In this document: positions 8,401-17,584 of the stretch, piece by piece
Numbering within the stretch: position 1 is the stretch's first letter
How the letters are laid out: every line of letters begins with the position of its first letter
Assembly (NCBI GenBank): GCA_027076325.1
Contig: JALTJZ010000011.1
Coordinates: 1-64,000, forward strand
Source of the DNA: Chromatiales bacterium
GTDB taxonomy: Bacteria > Pseudomonadota > Gammaproteobacteria > UBA6429 > Thiohalophilaceae
Direction: 5' to 3'
Length of the DNA: 64,000 bases
Program-made: the position numbers and the translations under genes
Notes under the pieces: model-generated
What the model saw: the letters and a program-made list of their open reading frames with translations, nothing else
Told to the model about the DNA's origin: nothing
Database searches by the model: none

Positions 8401-9501
8401 ATGCAAAATATGTCGGAATCAAACTTTCACCATACATTTCCAGCCGTAAGGGGGATTCAGGCTGGAAGACCCTGTTACATCGCAATGTGTCCAATGCGCA
8501 TAATTCCAAAACTTTTTATTTTTGACGAAGACGAAGTACCGCCTGAATTAAGGGCTCAACGCACCTTAAACAAAAGCAGGATACCCGAACTTTCTTCTTA
8601 TTTAATTGATAATCACGCAGATTATACTTTATCGTCTCTGACAGCATCTGTCGATGCAAATGTGCTATTTGAACCAATTTCTGACACTGGAATTGGGCAA
8701 AATATGGGCAGCCTATCTATACCAATGGATGCTCATATTCTAATTAACGATGGGCAACATCGCCGAGCAGCGATTGAAGAAGCTATTAAAGACAACCCAG
8801 AGCTTGCCTACGATAATATTTCTGTTCTCTTTTTTATTGATGAGGGCCTTTCCCGTAGCCAGCAAATGTTTGCTGATTTAAACAAACATGCTGTACGCCC
8901 TAGCGACTCTATTAGCACCCTATATGACCTGCGCGATACGATTTCTGAGCTCGGCAGATACATACAAAAACAAGTACGTGTTTTTAGCCGCTTAACAGAA
9001 ATGGAAAAATCGAGCATATCTAACCGCAGTACCAAGCTATTCACTTTAAGCAGCATTAAAAACGCTAGTAAAGCGCTACTCCGTAAAGGCAATAAAGAAG
9101 AAATAACCAAAGAAGAAAAAGAACTTGCTATAAAGTACTGGAATGAAGTTGCTGCAAATATGATTGACTGGCAGCACGTTGTTGAGAAAAAAGTAACAAC
9201 CTCCGATTTAAGAGAACAGTATATTCATGCTCATGGTGTTTTTTTACAAGCTATGGGGCAAATAGGTGCAGATATTTTAACCACTGCTGAATCTACGTGG
9301 AAAAAGAAACTTAAAAAATTAAAAACAATTGATTGGGCGCGAGTAAATAAAGATTGGGAAGGCCGTGCAATGGTACATGGCCGTATTAGCAAAGCACGCA
9401 CCAATGTAATTTTAACCGGCTGTTACATTAAACAAGCATTAGGCATTAAATTAAACCCCATTGAAGCAGAAGAAGAAAAGAATTTTAAACATGGCAAGTA
9501 A
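8401..9501 (+). CDS. dndB: DndB, DNA sulfur modification protein (regulator)
   Basis: A 366-residue DGQHR-domain protein: the naming motif DGQHRRAAIEE lies at 117-127 after a strand-rich N-terminal domain, and the C-terminal third is helical. DndB is the conserved first gene of dnd operons; it is not needed for sulfur insertion but represses operon transcription and modulates modification in studied hosts. ATG at 8401 directly follows the promoter and boxes described above. It overlaps dndC by 11 bases. Length and motif are normal for the family. Confidence 0.93.
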   Translation: MQNMSESNFHHTFPAVRGIQAGRPCYIAMCPMRIIPKLFIFDEDEVPPELRAQRTLNKSRIPELSSYLIDNHADYTLSSLTASVDANVLFEPISDTGIGQNMGSLSIPMDAHILINDGQHRRAAIEEAIKDNPELAYDNISVLFFIDEGLSRSQQMFADLNKHAVRPSDSISTLYDLRDTISELGRYIQKQVRVFSRLTEMEKSSISNRSTKLFTLSSIKNASKALLRKGNKEEITKEEKELAIKYWNEVAANMIDWQHVVEKKVTTSDLREQYIHAHGVFLQAMGQIGADILTTAESTWKKKLKKLKTIDWARVNKDWEGRAMVHGRISKARTNVILTGCYIKQALGIKLNPIEAEEEKNFKHGK

Positions 9502-11065
9502 ATTTATATATAAAACTCATCAGGCAATGCTTGATGATTTATCAATTGCAGAGCAACCGCTCACTGAACTAATTAATAAAATAAAAGATATATACTTAAC
9601 CGATAAACGACCCTGGATTGTTGGTTTTAGTGGCGGCAAAGACTCTACCTGTATTCTCTCTTTAATTTATAGCGCGCTACTACAACTTAAGCCAGCTGAA
9701 CGACATAAACCTGTTTATGTTGTTTCTTCTGATACATTGGTAGAAACACCTGTTGTTGTTGACCTCATCGACCATACGCTTAATAAAATTAATATACAGG
9801 CTAAAAGTAACAAACTGCCATTAAGTGCGCACAAGGTTTACCCCGAAATTGAAAAAACATTTTGGACAAGTTTATTAGGACGTGGCTACCCTGCGCCAAC
9901 AAAAGGTTTTCGCTGGTGTACCGAGCGAATGAAAATAGACCCTGTAAGCCGATTTATTACAGGCAAGGCTAGTGAGTTTGGTGAAGTGATTGTAGCCCTT
10001 GGCTCCAGAAGCCAGGAAAGTGCTACTCGCGCACAGGCTATTAATAAGCACAAACGAAAAGATTCCGATTTAGGTAAGCATGACTCCCTCCCTAATGCAT
10101 TTACCTATATGCCGATTGTTGACTGGAGCGCAGACGATGTATGGCAGTACTTAATGAGCGCACCTTGCCCCTGGGATGGTGATAACCAGCTTTTATTTGA
10201 TTTATATAAAGGTTCTAACCAGGGTGAATGCCCACTTGTTATTGATAAAAGTACCCCTTCGTGTGGTAATTCACGTTTTGGTTGCTGGACATGCACCGTA
10301 GTATCAAAAGATAAAGCTTTGCACGGCCTAATCGAATCGGGTGCGACATGGATGGAACCACTTCTCAAGTTTAGAAACTTGTTATACAAAACAACCAAAC
10401 CCGAGAACAAAGAAAAATATCGCAACTTTAAAAGACGGACAGGCAAAGTTCATTACTGGAGTGGCGTAGAGGACACCAACAAAAAAGATAAAAACGGAAA
10501 AGTAATACGTGAACGTAAGAAAGGTAAAATTGAAAATTTAGAAAGTAAAGTGAGTTATGGCCCTTACTGGATGAAGTACCGACAAGAGTGGCTAAAAGAA
10601 ATTCTTCAAATGGAAAAAACCCTGAAAGATTCCGGTCATGAATTTGAGCTGATTTCAATTGATGAATTACAGGCCATTCGCCAGCAATGGCTACGTGACC
10701 CTAATGAACCCGATTGGGCTGACTCTCTCCCTAGAATATACTCTGAAGTTTACGATACACATGTAGATTGGATTGAAAACGATGCAGGTGCATTTACAGA
10801 GCCAGATGCACTATTACTTGGTGAGCTAGGCGAAAAGTACAATATACCTGCTGAACTTATTATGAAGCTGATTGAAGTTGAATTATCAGTAACTGGTTTA
10901 GGCAAAAGAACAGGCGTACTGAAGAAAATTGAAACTGTCTTGCGTAAAGATTGGGGCGAGTTAGAAGAGATTAACACTCGAAACCTTGAAACCAAAAAAA
11001 GTGACTTATGGGAAAACACCCTCAATGAGTTAAAAGAAGAATATGAAGAAGTACGTGCACTATGA
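9491..11065 (+). CDS. dndC: DndC, PP-loop ATP pyrophosphatase, DNA sulfur modification
   Basis: A 524-residue PAPS-reductase-like enzyme that activates DNA for sulfur transfer. The PP-loop SGGKDST is at residues 47-53. Four cysteines (C247, C258, C265, C268; the last three in SCGNSRFGCWTC) match the place where DndC binds a 4Fe-4S cluster. I take ATG at 9491 (MASKFIYKT) rather than the in-frame TTG at 9461, because family members start close to this point and a purine-rich AAGAAGAAAAG precedes it. The start overlaps dndB by 11 bases and the end overlaps dndD as ATGA. All key residues are present, so it should be active. Confidence 0.95.
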   Translation: MASKFIYKTHQAMLDDLSIAEQPLTELINKIKDIYLTDKRPWIVGFSGGKDSTCILSLIYSALLQLKPAERHKPVYVVSSDTLVETPVVVDLIDHTLNKINIQAKSNKLPLSAHKVYPEIEKTFWTSLLGRGYPAPTKGFRWCTERMKIDPVSRFITGKASEFGEVIVALGSRSQESATRAQAINKHKRKDSDLGKHDSLPNAFTYMPIVDWSADDVWQYLMSAPCPWDGDNQLLFDLYKGSNQGECPLVIDKSTPSCGNSRFGCWTCTVVSKDKALHGLIESGATWMEPLLKFRNLLYKTTKPENKEKYRNFKRRTGKVHYWSGVEDTNKKDKNGKVIRERKKGKIENLESKVSYGPYWMKYRQEWLKEILQMEKTLKDSGHEFELISIDELQAIRQQWLRDPNEPDWADSLPRIYSEVYDTHVDWIENDAGAFTEPDALLLGELGEKYNIPAELIMKLIEVELSVTGLGKRTGVLKKIETVLRKDWGELEEINTRNLETKKSDLWENTLNELKEEYEEVRAL

Positions 11066-13071
11066 TTTTAGAAAACTTAACACTTACCGACTTTAGAGTC
11101 TTTCAGGGGCAGCACAGTTTCGATCTAACCCCACGTATAAAATATGGTAAGACTCGCCCTATTATCTTATATGGCGGACTAAATGGTGCGGGTAAAACAA
11201 CCACACTTACAGCTGTTAGATTAGCCTTGTATGGAAAACAATCTTTAGGCAAAACTGTTTCTAAAACTGTATATGATAATTTTCTGAGAAAATCTATACA
11301 TACATCAAAAAATGGCAATATTCAAGCAGCTACTTCTTGTATAGAACTTACTTTTAGTTACGCCAATATGGGCGTTTTAAAACACTACACTGTAAAACGA
11401 CAATGGATGGTTAAAGGTAAAACAATATTTGAAACACTTAGCATTGCTGAAGATGGAAATGACTTATCTGAATTGAATGCAGAGCAATGCCAGGGCTTTT
11501 TAAATGAACTTATACCTATTGGTGTTTCTGATTTGTTTTTCTTTGATAGTGAAAAAATTGCAGAACTCGCACATGATACAGGCGGCGTTGCTTTAGGTGA
11601 AGCTATAAAAAAACTACTTGGCCTTGATGTTTTAGAAACACTTAATGCTGACTTGGGTGTACTACTTCGCGGGAAGAATAAAGAAAGTGCTGCACTTGAA
11701 ACACAAAAACAGATTACAGCATTAGAAAAAAACCTGGAAAAAATAAAAATACTTGCTGATTCTGAGCGTGATAATTATCAAAATTTATTAGCGGCTGCCT
11801 CAGAAGCAAGTAATACAATAAACCAGCTTGAACTCGACCTTTCTGCAAGGGGGGGCGCATGGGCGGCCACACGAGAAAAAGAACTCGAAAAACAATCCCA
11901 CTTATATGCAGAAAAAGTTCAACTAGAAAGAACACTGCAAGAGTTAATTGATGGATCTTTCCCTCTTTCACTCGCGCCAATGTTTGCTAAAAAAACATTA
12001 AAACAATTAATTAATGAATCTGATCAAAAAAAGCTTACAAACACATCCGATATTGTTATTAAGCATGTTACGGCATTAGATAAAAAACTTAAAAAACTAT
12101 TAGATAAAAATAACTACGATAAAACCAAATCAGTAATCGACAAAGAATTTGGGAAACTTTTAAATAAAAACCAGAAAATTGAAATTATTCATGACATTTC
12201 AGAAACATTACTGCGTTTTATAGATTCAACCATAACGAAAGCCTTACATAAACAGAGCAAAAAGGTTAAGGACTTAGGTAGGCAGCTCGATAAAGTAAAC
12301 TCAGATATAGATAAAGCCGGTAAAAATATAGCAAGAGCACCTGAAGAAACATTAATAAAACCTGTTGTTGAAAAAATCAGAAAAGCGCAAGAAAGGCGCA
12401 CTAAAAATTTAATGCAGCAAAAAATACATATTGAAAATAGAAAACGTTATTTACGTGAAGCAATGGATATTACTCGTAAATTGAGCAAGTTATCTGATTC
12501 ACTCTGGTCTGAAGATGAAAAAGACCGTACCGTCTTATATGCAAATAATTCGAAGCTACTTTTAACAGATTTTTCTAAAGCGATGGCAAAAAGAAAGATC
12601 CACGATCTTGAAAATGAATTTATCACCTCATTCCATCGATTATCTCGAAAAGAAGATATAAGTCTTAGAGCTAAAATAAACCCCGAAACATTTACTGTTA
12701 AACTGACAGATAGCGAAGAAAGGGAAATTGATAAGAATGACTTATCTGCTGGCGAAAAACAAATATACGCAATAGCTATTCTTGAAGCATTAGCTCGTAC
12801 GTCTGGCCGTAAGTTGCCTATTATTATAGATACACCATTAGCACGTTTAGACTCCGTACACCGAGCTAATTTAATACAAAATTATTTCCCATATGCTAGC
12901 CACCAGGTCATTATTCTATCAACCGATACTGAGGTTGATGAAGAATTCTATAGTGAATTATCACCACATATCTCACATGCTTATAAACTAAACTATTCAT
13001 CAATCGAAAAGCACACTACGGCGAAAGAAGGTTACTTCTGGAAAACAAAAAAACAGAAGGTTGCCCAATAA
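11062..13071 (+). CDS. dndD: DndD, SMC-like ATPase, DNA sulfur modification
   Basis: A 669-residue RecF/SMC-type ATPase. Walker A GGLNGAGKTT is at 38-47, two long coiled-coil arms fill the centre (roughly 190-260 and 390-470), and the C-terminal head has signature LSAGEKQIYA (561-570) and Walker B LPIIIDTPLARLD (585-597). In the family DndD supplies ATPase or nicking activity for sulfur insertion together with DndC and DndE. It is coupled to dndC by a 4-base overlap and to dndE by TAATG. No zinc-hook cysteines were seen, unlike the second ATPase at 3869-5893. Confidence 0.93.
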   Translation: MILENLTLTDFRVFQGQHSFDLTPRIKYGKTRPIILYGGLNGAGKTTTLTAVRLALYGKQSLGKTVSKTVYDNFLRKSIHTSKNGNIQAATSCIELTFSYANMGVLKHYTVKRQWMVKGKTIFETLSIAEDGNDLSELNAEQCQGFLNELIPIGVSDLFFFDSEKIAELAHDTGGVALGEAIKKLLGLDVLETLNADLGVLLRGKNKESAALETQKQITALEKNLEKIKILADSERDNYQNLLAAASEASNTINQLELDLSARGGAWAATREKELEKQSHLYAEKVQLERTLQELIDGSFPLSLAPMFAKKTLKQLINESDQKKLTNTSDIVIKHVTALDKKLKKLLDKNNYDKTKSVIDKEFGKLLNKNQKIEIIHDISETLLRFIDSTITKALHKQSKKVKDLGRQLDKVNSDIDKAGKNIARAPEETLIKPVVEKIRKAQERRTKNLMQQKIHIENRKRYLREAMDITRKLSKLSDSLWSEDEKDRTVLYANNSKLLLTDFSKAMAKRKIHDLENEFITSFHRLSRKEDISLRAKINPETFTVKLTDSEEREIDKNDLSAGEKQIYAIAILEALARTSGRKLPIIIDTPLARLDSVHRANLIQNYFPYASHQVIILSTDTEVDEEFYSELSPHISHAYKLNYSSIEKHTTAKEGYFWKTKKQKVAQ

Positions 13072-13421
13072 TGTTACCCAATAGAATTGCATTATCTCAA
13101 AACGCCACCAGTAAACTCCAATACATTAAATCGAATACTGGCCTAACACCAAATATACTTTCTCGCATAGCCATTATGCTTACCTTAAAAGAAAGTAACG
13201 ATTTATCTTCCGCTGGTGTTTTAGATTATGATGGCCAAAAATTGGAAAAATCCGTTTTATTTGGCGAATATACTGACGTGTATGACGTAATGATCAACCA
13301 GTACATTCATGATAACGATTTAACACAACCTATTGGAAAAGTAATTACTGCTCTAGTTGAGGTTGGTGTTCATAAGATGGGACATATCAAACAACTTTCG
13401 GATGTATGCAAATTGAAATAA
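13071..13421 (+). CDS. dndE: DndE, DNA sulfur modification protein
   Basis: A 116-residue small, basic protein with the usual DndE opening LPNRIALSQNATSKLQYIK and central NILSRIAIMLTL helix. DndE binds (nicked) DNA and is required for phosphorothioation. It begins within the dndD stop codon (TAATG) and closes the modification operon. No dndA (cysteine desulfurase) follows or precedes it in the window, so the sulfur would have to come from a chromosomal IscS-type enzyme, as known for several hosts. Confidence 0.92.
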   Translation: MLPNRIALSQNATSKLQYIKSNTGLTPNILSRIAIMLTLKESNDLSSAGVLDYDGQKLEKSVLFGEYTDVYDVMINQYIHDNDLTQPIGKVITALVEVGVHKMGHIKQLSDVCKLK

Positions 13422-13491
13422 ACAACACATTGAATATTTGGAGATTTTCTTTTTGCCTGTATTTTATTCTTCACTACCTGTTTTTTAACAC

Positions 13492-13517
13492 AAAAAAAAT
13501 CCCGCTGAAAAGCGGGA
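13492..13517 (-). terminator. Rho-independent terminator for the PEP-CTERM gene
   Basis: On the minus strand TCCCGCT-TTTC-AGCGGGA (13517 to 13500) forms a perfect 7-bp stem and is followed by eight T (13499 to 13492). It lies 27 bases past the PEP-CTERM stop codon. On the plus strand the same hairpin is followed by ACTTTTAGG, so it may weakly stop dndE transcripts too. Confidence 0.85.
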
Positions 13518-13544
13518 ACTTTTAGGAGTTACTACTCTTTAAAA

Positions 13545-14207
13545 TTAAACTTTTCGTCGTGCTACAAAAAGCAAACCGAACAGGCCGATTGCTAATAAGT
13601 AAATAGATGCGCTTTCAGGCACGCTGGCACAGTTGCTTTGGTTAATAGAGAAGTTACCAAACCCCCAGAAAACCGGGTCGATGGTGACAGAGGTGAGTGC
13701 TGAACAACCACCATTGCTGTTGTCGGCATAGATACCGTAGCCAGGGGTGTTGTTACGGTTAACGTTAAACCAGGTTTTGCTTACACCCGAACCGGTGGTT
13801 TCCGCTGCTGTTAACCATGCATTGTTTCCTGTGCTGCTGAGATCGGCGCCAACATTAAACGAAAATGCACGGGTATTTTCTGGTAACAAAATAGTAATTA
13901 AGCTTTCGCCGGTTAGAAAAACGTCGTAATCGGCTGCTTCGCCATTATTCCACCAACTTACATTATTAGCCTGGTCGATAACCATTGGAGCTGCAATGCC
14001 GTTTCTGTCAATAAAACTCAACGAGCCGCCTAGAGGTGATAAGATGCTTGTTGTGGTTCCGCTACCACCGGTATACGCGAAATCGGTCATCGTATATCCG
14101 CCCAGCGTTGTGGGTGTCGGTGTGCCGGTTGCATACGACTCAAGAACCGCTGCCTGCGCACCGGTTGCAAAGCTGGCTAAAAAAAGAACTACTGGTAAAA
14201 TTTTCAT
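13545..14207 (-). CDS. PEP-CTERM sorting-domain exported protein
   Basis: A 220-residue exported protein. The N-terminus MKILPVVLFLASFATGAQA is a signal peptide. The last 26 residues are a PEP-CTERM-type signal: VPES in place of VPEP, a hydrophobic helix IYLLAIGLFGLLFVA and a basic end RRKV. Such proteins are cut and sorted by an exosortase in bacteria that make exopolysaccharide. The body is rich in Gly, Ser, Thr and Asn and has few charges, as is common for these proteins; two Cys (near 181 and 205) could pair. No exosortase is in the window. Single-gene unit with its own terminator. Confidence 0.82.
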   Translation of the reverse strand: MKILPVVLFLASFATGAQAAVLESYATGTPTPTTLGGYTMTDFAYTGGSGTTTSILSPLGGSLSFIDRNGIAAPMVIDQANNVSWWNNGEAADYDVFLTGESLITILLPENTRAFSFNVGADLSSTGNNAWLTAAETTGSGVSKTWFNVNRNNTPGYGIYADNSNGGCSALTSVTIDPVFWGFGNFSINQSNCASVPESASIYLLAIGLFGLLFVARRKV

Positions 14208-14461
14208 TTGTCTGCCTAATTGGATAAATATTTACTAAGTCTATAAAGTGAAGTCTACATGATAAACTGCAAATCATCTGTCACCTAAACGGGTTAGCCA
14301 TTTTCTGCAGGTATCAAATGGGTTAACCCACCATAATTTAAGTAGCGATAATTAAGCTTGATTGCCCCTATGAAAACATTTAGTATTTGCGCTCTTTTAT
14401 TGCCGACGGGCTGTAAGCGCCTGATTTTTATAAACTATCCCCCTTACATTAGCTTATTCCC

Positions 14462-14668
14462 ATGCCCATAAAAAAAACTCAGGATTGTATCGAACAAATA
14501 TGCCAGCAGGGTTGCACTGTTGTGCGGCAGCACATTGAATTGCTCGAGCAGGCCCATTCTAGCTACCTTCCTGAGTTACTTCAGGGTGTTAGTAAAATAC
14601 AACAACAGGAAATACTAAAGGAATTAAAAGCCATTATGGCGATTTATGACAATAAAGATTGCAGCTAA
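14462..14668 (+). CDS. Conserved hypothetical small protein
   Basis: A 68-residue protein with two helical segments (TQDCIEQICQQGCTVVRQHIELLEQ and QQEILKELKAIMAIY). I recall close relatives of unknown function beside cysQ, nudE and yrfG in other gammaproteobacteria, and here it converges on cysQ with 8 bases between stops. No catalytic motif; it has three cysteines (residues 9, 14, 18 region plus one near the end). No clear ribosome site was seen before ATG 14462. Confidence 0.6.
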   Translation: MPIKKTQDCIEQICQQGCTVVRQHIELLEQAHSSYLPELLQGVSKIQQQEILKELKAIMAIYDNKDCS

Positions 14669-14676
14669 GGATTAGG

Positions 14677-15492
14677 CTAGCCGCCAGCGAGTGCTGGTTC
14701 GTAATAAGAGGCCCATTCTACCCGGTTATCGCCATAGGCCAGAAAATGTGGGTTTAACAGCTTGTTTTTGGTGTTATAGCGCAGTGGCTGTAAATTTAAG
14801 TCCACCAGATAGCCGCCGGCTTCTTCCAGAATACATTGTGTGGCTGCTGTGTCCCATTCCGATGTCAGGCCAAATCGCGGGTAAACGTCGGCACCGCCTT
14901 CGGCCACCAGGCAGGACTTTAAAGCACTGCCCAAATTAATAACCGTGCATTCGGGCAGGTTGCGTACAAAAGCAATAAACTCATTATTAGTAAAAGACTG
15001 GCTACCGGCAACACGCACCGGCCGGGCACAGTGTTTGGCAACGTGGATTTTCTCTGCGCTATTATGTGCCGATGTTTTGTAGCTACCCTTGCCCTTTAGT
15101 GCGTAGTACATAACTTGCAAAACCGGTGCGTAAACAACCCCCAGTACCGGTTGCTGGTTGTCAATTAAGGCGATGTTTACCGTAAACTCGCCATTTTTCT
15201 GGATAAACTCGCGGGTGCCATCCAGAGGGTCAACCAGCCAGTAACGCTGCCATTTAGCGCGCTCAGAAAATGCCGGAATATTCTCTTCTTCTGAGAGCAC
15301 CGGGATATCCGGGGTAAGTGCCCGTAAGCCAGCAAGAATAACGTCATTTGCAGCTAAGTCTGCCTGCGTCACCGGTGTTTGGTCGGCTTTTGTTTCGACG
15401 TTAAATTCGGTTTGGTAGACTTCAAGGATTTTCTCACCCGCCATGCTGGCCAGGTTTCGTACTGCTTCCAAATATGATTGCAAAATATCCAT
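14677..15492 (-). CDS. cysQ: CysQ, 3'(2'),5'-bisphosphate nucleotidase
   Basis: A 271-residue inositol-monophosphatase-fold enzyme that removes the 3' phosphate of PAP made during sulfate assimilation. Metal ligands are visible: E68-E70 in LSEEE, D88-P-L-D91-G-T93, and the C-terminal EWDTAATQCILEEAGG. Length is normal for CysQ. It is a housekeeping gene; its nearness to the dnd island, which also involves sulfur chemistry, is probably chance because the same cysQ/yrfG grouping is found without dnd. Confidence 0.92.
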   Translation of the reverse strand: MDILQSYLEAVRNLASMAGEKILEVYQTEFNVETKADQTPVTQADLAANDVILAGLRALTPDIPVLSEEENIPAFSERAKWQRYWLVDPLDGTREFIQKNGEFTVNIALIDNQQPVLGVVYAPVLQVMYYALKGKGSYKTSAHNSAEKIHVAKHCARPVRVAGSQSFTNNEFIAFVRNLPECTVINLGSALKSCLVAEGGADVYPRFGLTSEWDTAATQCILEEAGGYLVDLNLQPLRYNTKNKLLNPHFLAYGDNRVEWASYYEPALAGG

Positions 15493-15570
15493 AAGAAGCG
15501 CGATTTTGACAGTTTAGGGCGTCTTTCGCCAGTGCCACAGGCCAAAAAAAGAGCCGTATCCTGTAAATTA

Positions 15571-16266
15571 CTAATTTATGAAGGTTAGTTTTGTTTTTAA
15601 CCGCCCTTCAAACAAGGTGTCGATATTTACTGTTTTTGCTGTTTGGGTCACTTTAAAGCCACGCTGTGCCGCCGGTTCAACCGACACCAGTTGCAAGTTT
15701 GTGGCTGTAAAATCAACGTCGATGGTAACATGAATGGGAAAGTAGCCGTCCAGAAACTTGCGCATAAACGGGCCGTTCATTAAACGATAACTGCCATCCT
15801 TATTTTTAAACAGCGCTCTGGACCAGGCTTCGATGCAAAGACGTGCATTATCTTTTACATTTTCCAGTTGCACGGTATTTTTCTCTACCCAGGCTTTTTC
15901 TATTGCGTCGGACTTGAGTACTTTAATATCGCGGATCCGCTCTTCATTAAAGACCACCTGTACCCGAGGAACCCGATCCATATTGCTGTGACATTGCTGC
16001 AGCTTAATCCAGCCGTCTTCTAAACTTGTTTTATAAAGGGTAAAGGCATTATGGTGATGATGTACTGATTTTAGCGGTTTTTCGGTTAGAAAGAATAGAA
16101 CCCCGTCATTTACTTCAGCCTTCTGATAATTTGGCGGCTCAAGATCATCGCTGTTAAGCCAGCGTTCCATTTCTTCTTCCGTTAAGTTATTTGCACAAAT
16201 AACGGGGCTAAAAACAATTGCCAGCAAAAGCGTAAAGCCTGATAAAAATTTTTTTAATAAGTGCAT
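15571..16266 (-). CDS. Exported hypothetical protein
   Basis: A 231-residue protein with a signal peptide (LLKKFLSGFTLLLAIVFSPVICA). ATG at 16266 is chosen because GGAAAG precedes it by 7 bases; an upstream in-frame TTG would add 11 unlikely residues before the signal. The mature part is strand-rich with a run of four histidines (HHHH) near residue 70, three lone cysteines and no catalytic motif I know. It is probably periplasmic. It lies upstream of cysQ in the same direction, 78 bases apart. I do not recognise the family. Confidence 0.65.
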   Translation of the reverse strand: MHLLKKFLSGFTLLLAIVFSPVICANNLTEEEMERWLNSDDLEPPNYQKAEVNDGVLFFLTEKPLKSVHHHHNAFTLYKTSLEDGWIKLQQCHSNMDRVPRVQVVFNEERIRDIKVLKSDAIEKAWVEKNTVQLENVKDNARLCIEAWSRALFKNKDGSYRLMNGPFMRKFLDGYFPIHVTIDVDFTATNLQLVSVEPAAQRGFKVTQTAKTVNIDTLFEGRLKTKLTFIN

Positions 16267-16374
16267 CGTTAATCTTTCCGTTGCATAATAAGGGTTCAAT
16301 CTTTAAGTCTAGCTTAAACTATCTGGAATTCACGGCAATACCCAAAATGACTGCAAAATACACTGTTGAAAACA

Positions 16375-17037
16375 ATGATGATTAACTGGGAAAACATCAA
16401 AACGGTACTGCTGGATATGGATGGTACCTTGCTCGATCTGAATTTTGACAACCATTTCTGGCAACACCATGTGCCCGTTCGTTATGCTGAAAAAAACAGC
16501 CTGAGCTTTGACAAGGCCTACGATACCTTAATGCCTATTTACAAAGAAGTTGAAGGCACGATTGACTGGTATTGTGTTGACTACTGGACCGAACGGCTGG
16601 AGCTGGACATTGCACAACTTAAAACCGAAGTGGCACATTTAATTGCGGTACATCCCTTTGTGCGTGAGTTTTTAACCGCTTTAAAACAACGCAACATTGA
16701 AACCGCACTGGTCACTAATGCGCACCAGAAAAGTCTGGCGCTAAAACTCGAAAAAACACAGCTACATAATTATTTTGACCACATTGTTTGCGCACATGAT
16801 TTTGGCATGCCAAAAGAACAACAGGCTTTCTGGGACAGGCTCAAACAACAAATCCCTTATGAAAATGAGTCAACACTTTTTGTTGATGACAGTTTGTCGG
16901 TACTGCGATCGGCACAGCAATATGGCATTCAGTATTTACTTTCTATTTATAAACCGGACACACAGCAAGCTATTAAAGAGGTAGATGAGTTTAAGGCTAT
17001 CCATAGTTTTGAAGATATTATGCCTGACATGACTTAA
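16375..17037 (+). CDS. yrfG: YrfG-type GMP/IMP nucleotidase (HAD family)
   Basis: A HAD-IA phosphatase closely matching E. coli YrfG along its length: DMDGTLLDLNFDNHFW motif I, the Cys-containing TIDWYCVDYW cap segment, VTNAH motif II, FGMPKE motif III and LFVDDS motif IV. YrfG hydrolyses purine nucleotide monophosphates. Start is ATG 16375 or 16378; an in-frame TTG at 16366 is possible. It is divergent from the exported protein gene. All catalytic aspartates are present. Confidence 0.88.
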   Translation: MMINWENIKTVLLDMDGTLLDLNFDNHFWQHHVPVRYAEKNSLSFDKAYDTLMPIYKEVEGTIDWYCVDYWTERLELDIAQLKTEVAHLIAVHPFVREFLTALKQRNIETALVTNAHQKSLALKLEKTQLHNYFDHIVCAHDFGMPKEQQAFWDRLKQQIPYENESTLFVDDSLSVLRSAQQYGIQYLLSIYKPDTQQAIKEVDEFKAIHSFEDIMPDMT

Positions 17038-17176
17038 CCACAAAAAGGCACCAATATTGCTGGCGTATACCTCTAAATAAAAAAGGTTGCCGCGCTATCG
17101 CTCGCAATGACCACCCAACGGCATTATTGCGAATACAGTGGAGCAATCTGACTTATAAAGCAAAACCAAATTTGAT

Positions 17177-17584
17177 TTAACTCGTAAACCGATCATCCCA
17201 TTTCTTAAACCGTTTCCGGCAATACTTATCCAGCTCCTGATAGGTTTTAAAATAAAACTGAAAGCCCTTTTCAGCGGGCTCATCAAATTCACAATAGTCA
17301 TTTGAATAATCCCGGCAAAGTTGAGGCCGTGTATCATAAATACTGCATTGTCCATTGGCCTCTAGAAACTGGCATTCATTGTTTACTAATAAAAACCATT
17401 CACCTTCATCTTTATAAACCTGAATATTTTTATGTGCCATTTGCCATAGCAGGTGGTCAAAATCATCTTTGGTTCTGGGGGTATCGATTTCCTGTGTTGT
17501 ATAAATGCAGCACCGGGTACCAGGACAAAAACTGCATTTATTTTCTGTGGTTATTTCAATTTTAATTCCAGATTGCTTGCTCAT
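17177..17584 (-). CDS. YkgJ-family cysteine cluster protein
   Basis: A 135-residue protein with the YkgJ/UPF0153 cysteine pattern: [10 protein letters not shown] near the N-terminus, then [23 protein letters not shown] in the middle, split over two motifs, plus two further cysteines. The family is thought to bind a metal or Fe-S cluster; its reaction is unknown. It is divergent from the hybrid kinase with 42 bases between start codons, so their promoters must overlap. Confidence 0.82.
   Translation of the reverse strand: MSKQSGIKIEITTENKCSFCPGTRCCIYTTQEIDTPRTKDDFDHLLWQMAHKNIQVYKDEGEWFLLVNNECQFLEANGQCSIYDTRPQLCRDYSNDYCEFDEPAEKGFQFYFKTYQELDKYCRKRFKKWDDRFTS

Noticed and set aside
9461-9490. TTG 9461 as the dndC start
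   Set aside because: It would overlap dndB by 41 bases and add ten lysine-rich residues; ATG 9491 fits the family start.
10105-11025. Antisense ORFs within dndC
   Set aside because: They overlap a strongly conserved gene in the opposite frame and have no motifs or ribosome sites.
1-13500. A direct repeat of the tRNA-Phe 3' end as an att site
   Set aside because: No second copy was found by eye up to the PEP-CTERM gene or beyond; no integrase gene is present.
14677-15492. cysQ as part of the dnd sulfur system
   Set aside because: cysQ is a housekeeping PAP phosphatase found beside yrfG in many genomes without dnd; the PEP-CTERM gene and a terminator separate it from dndE.
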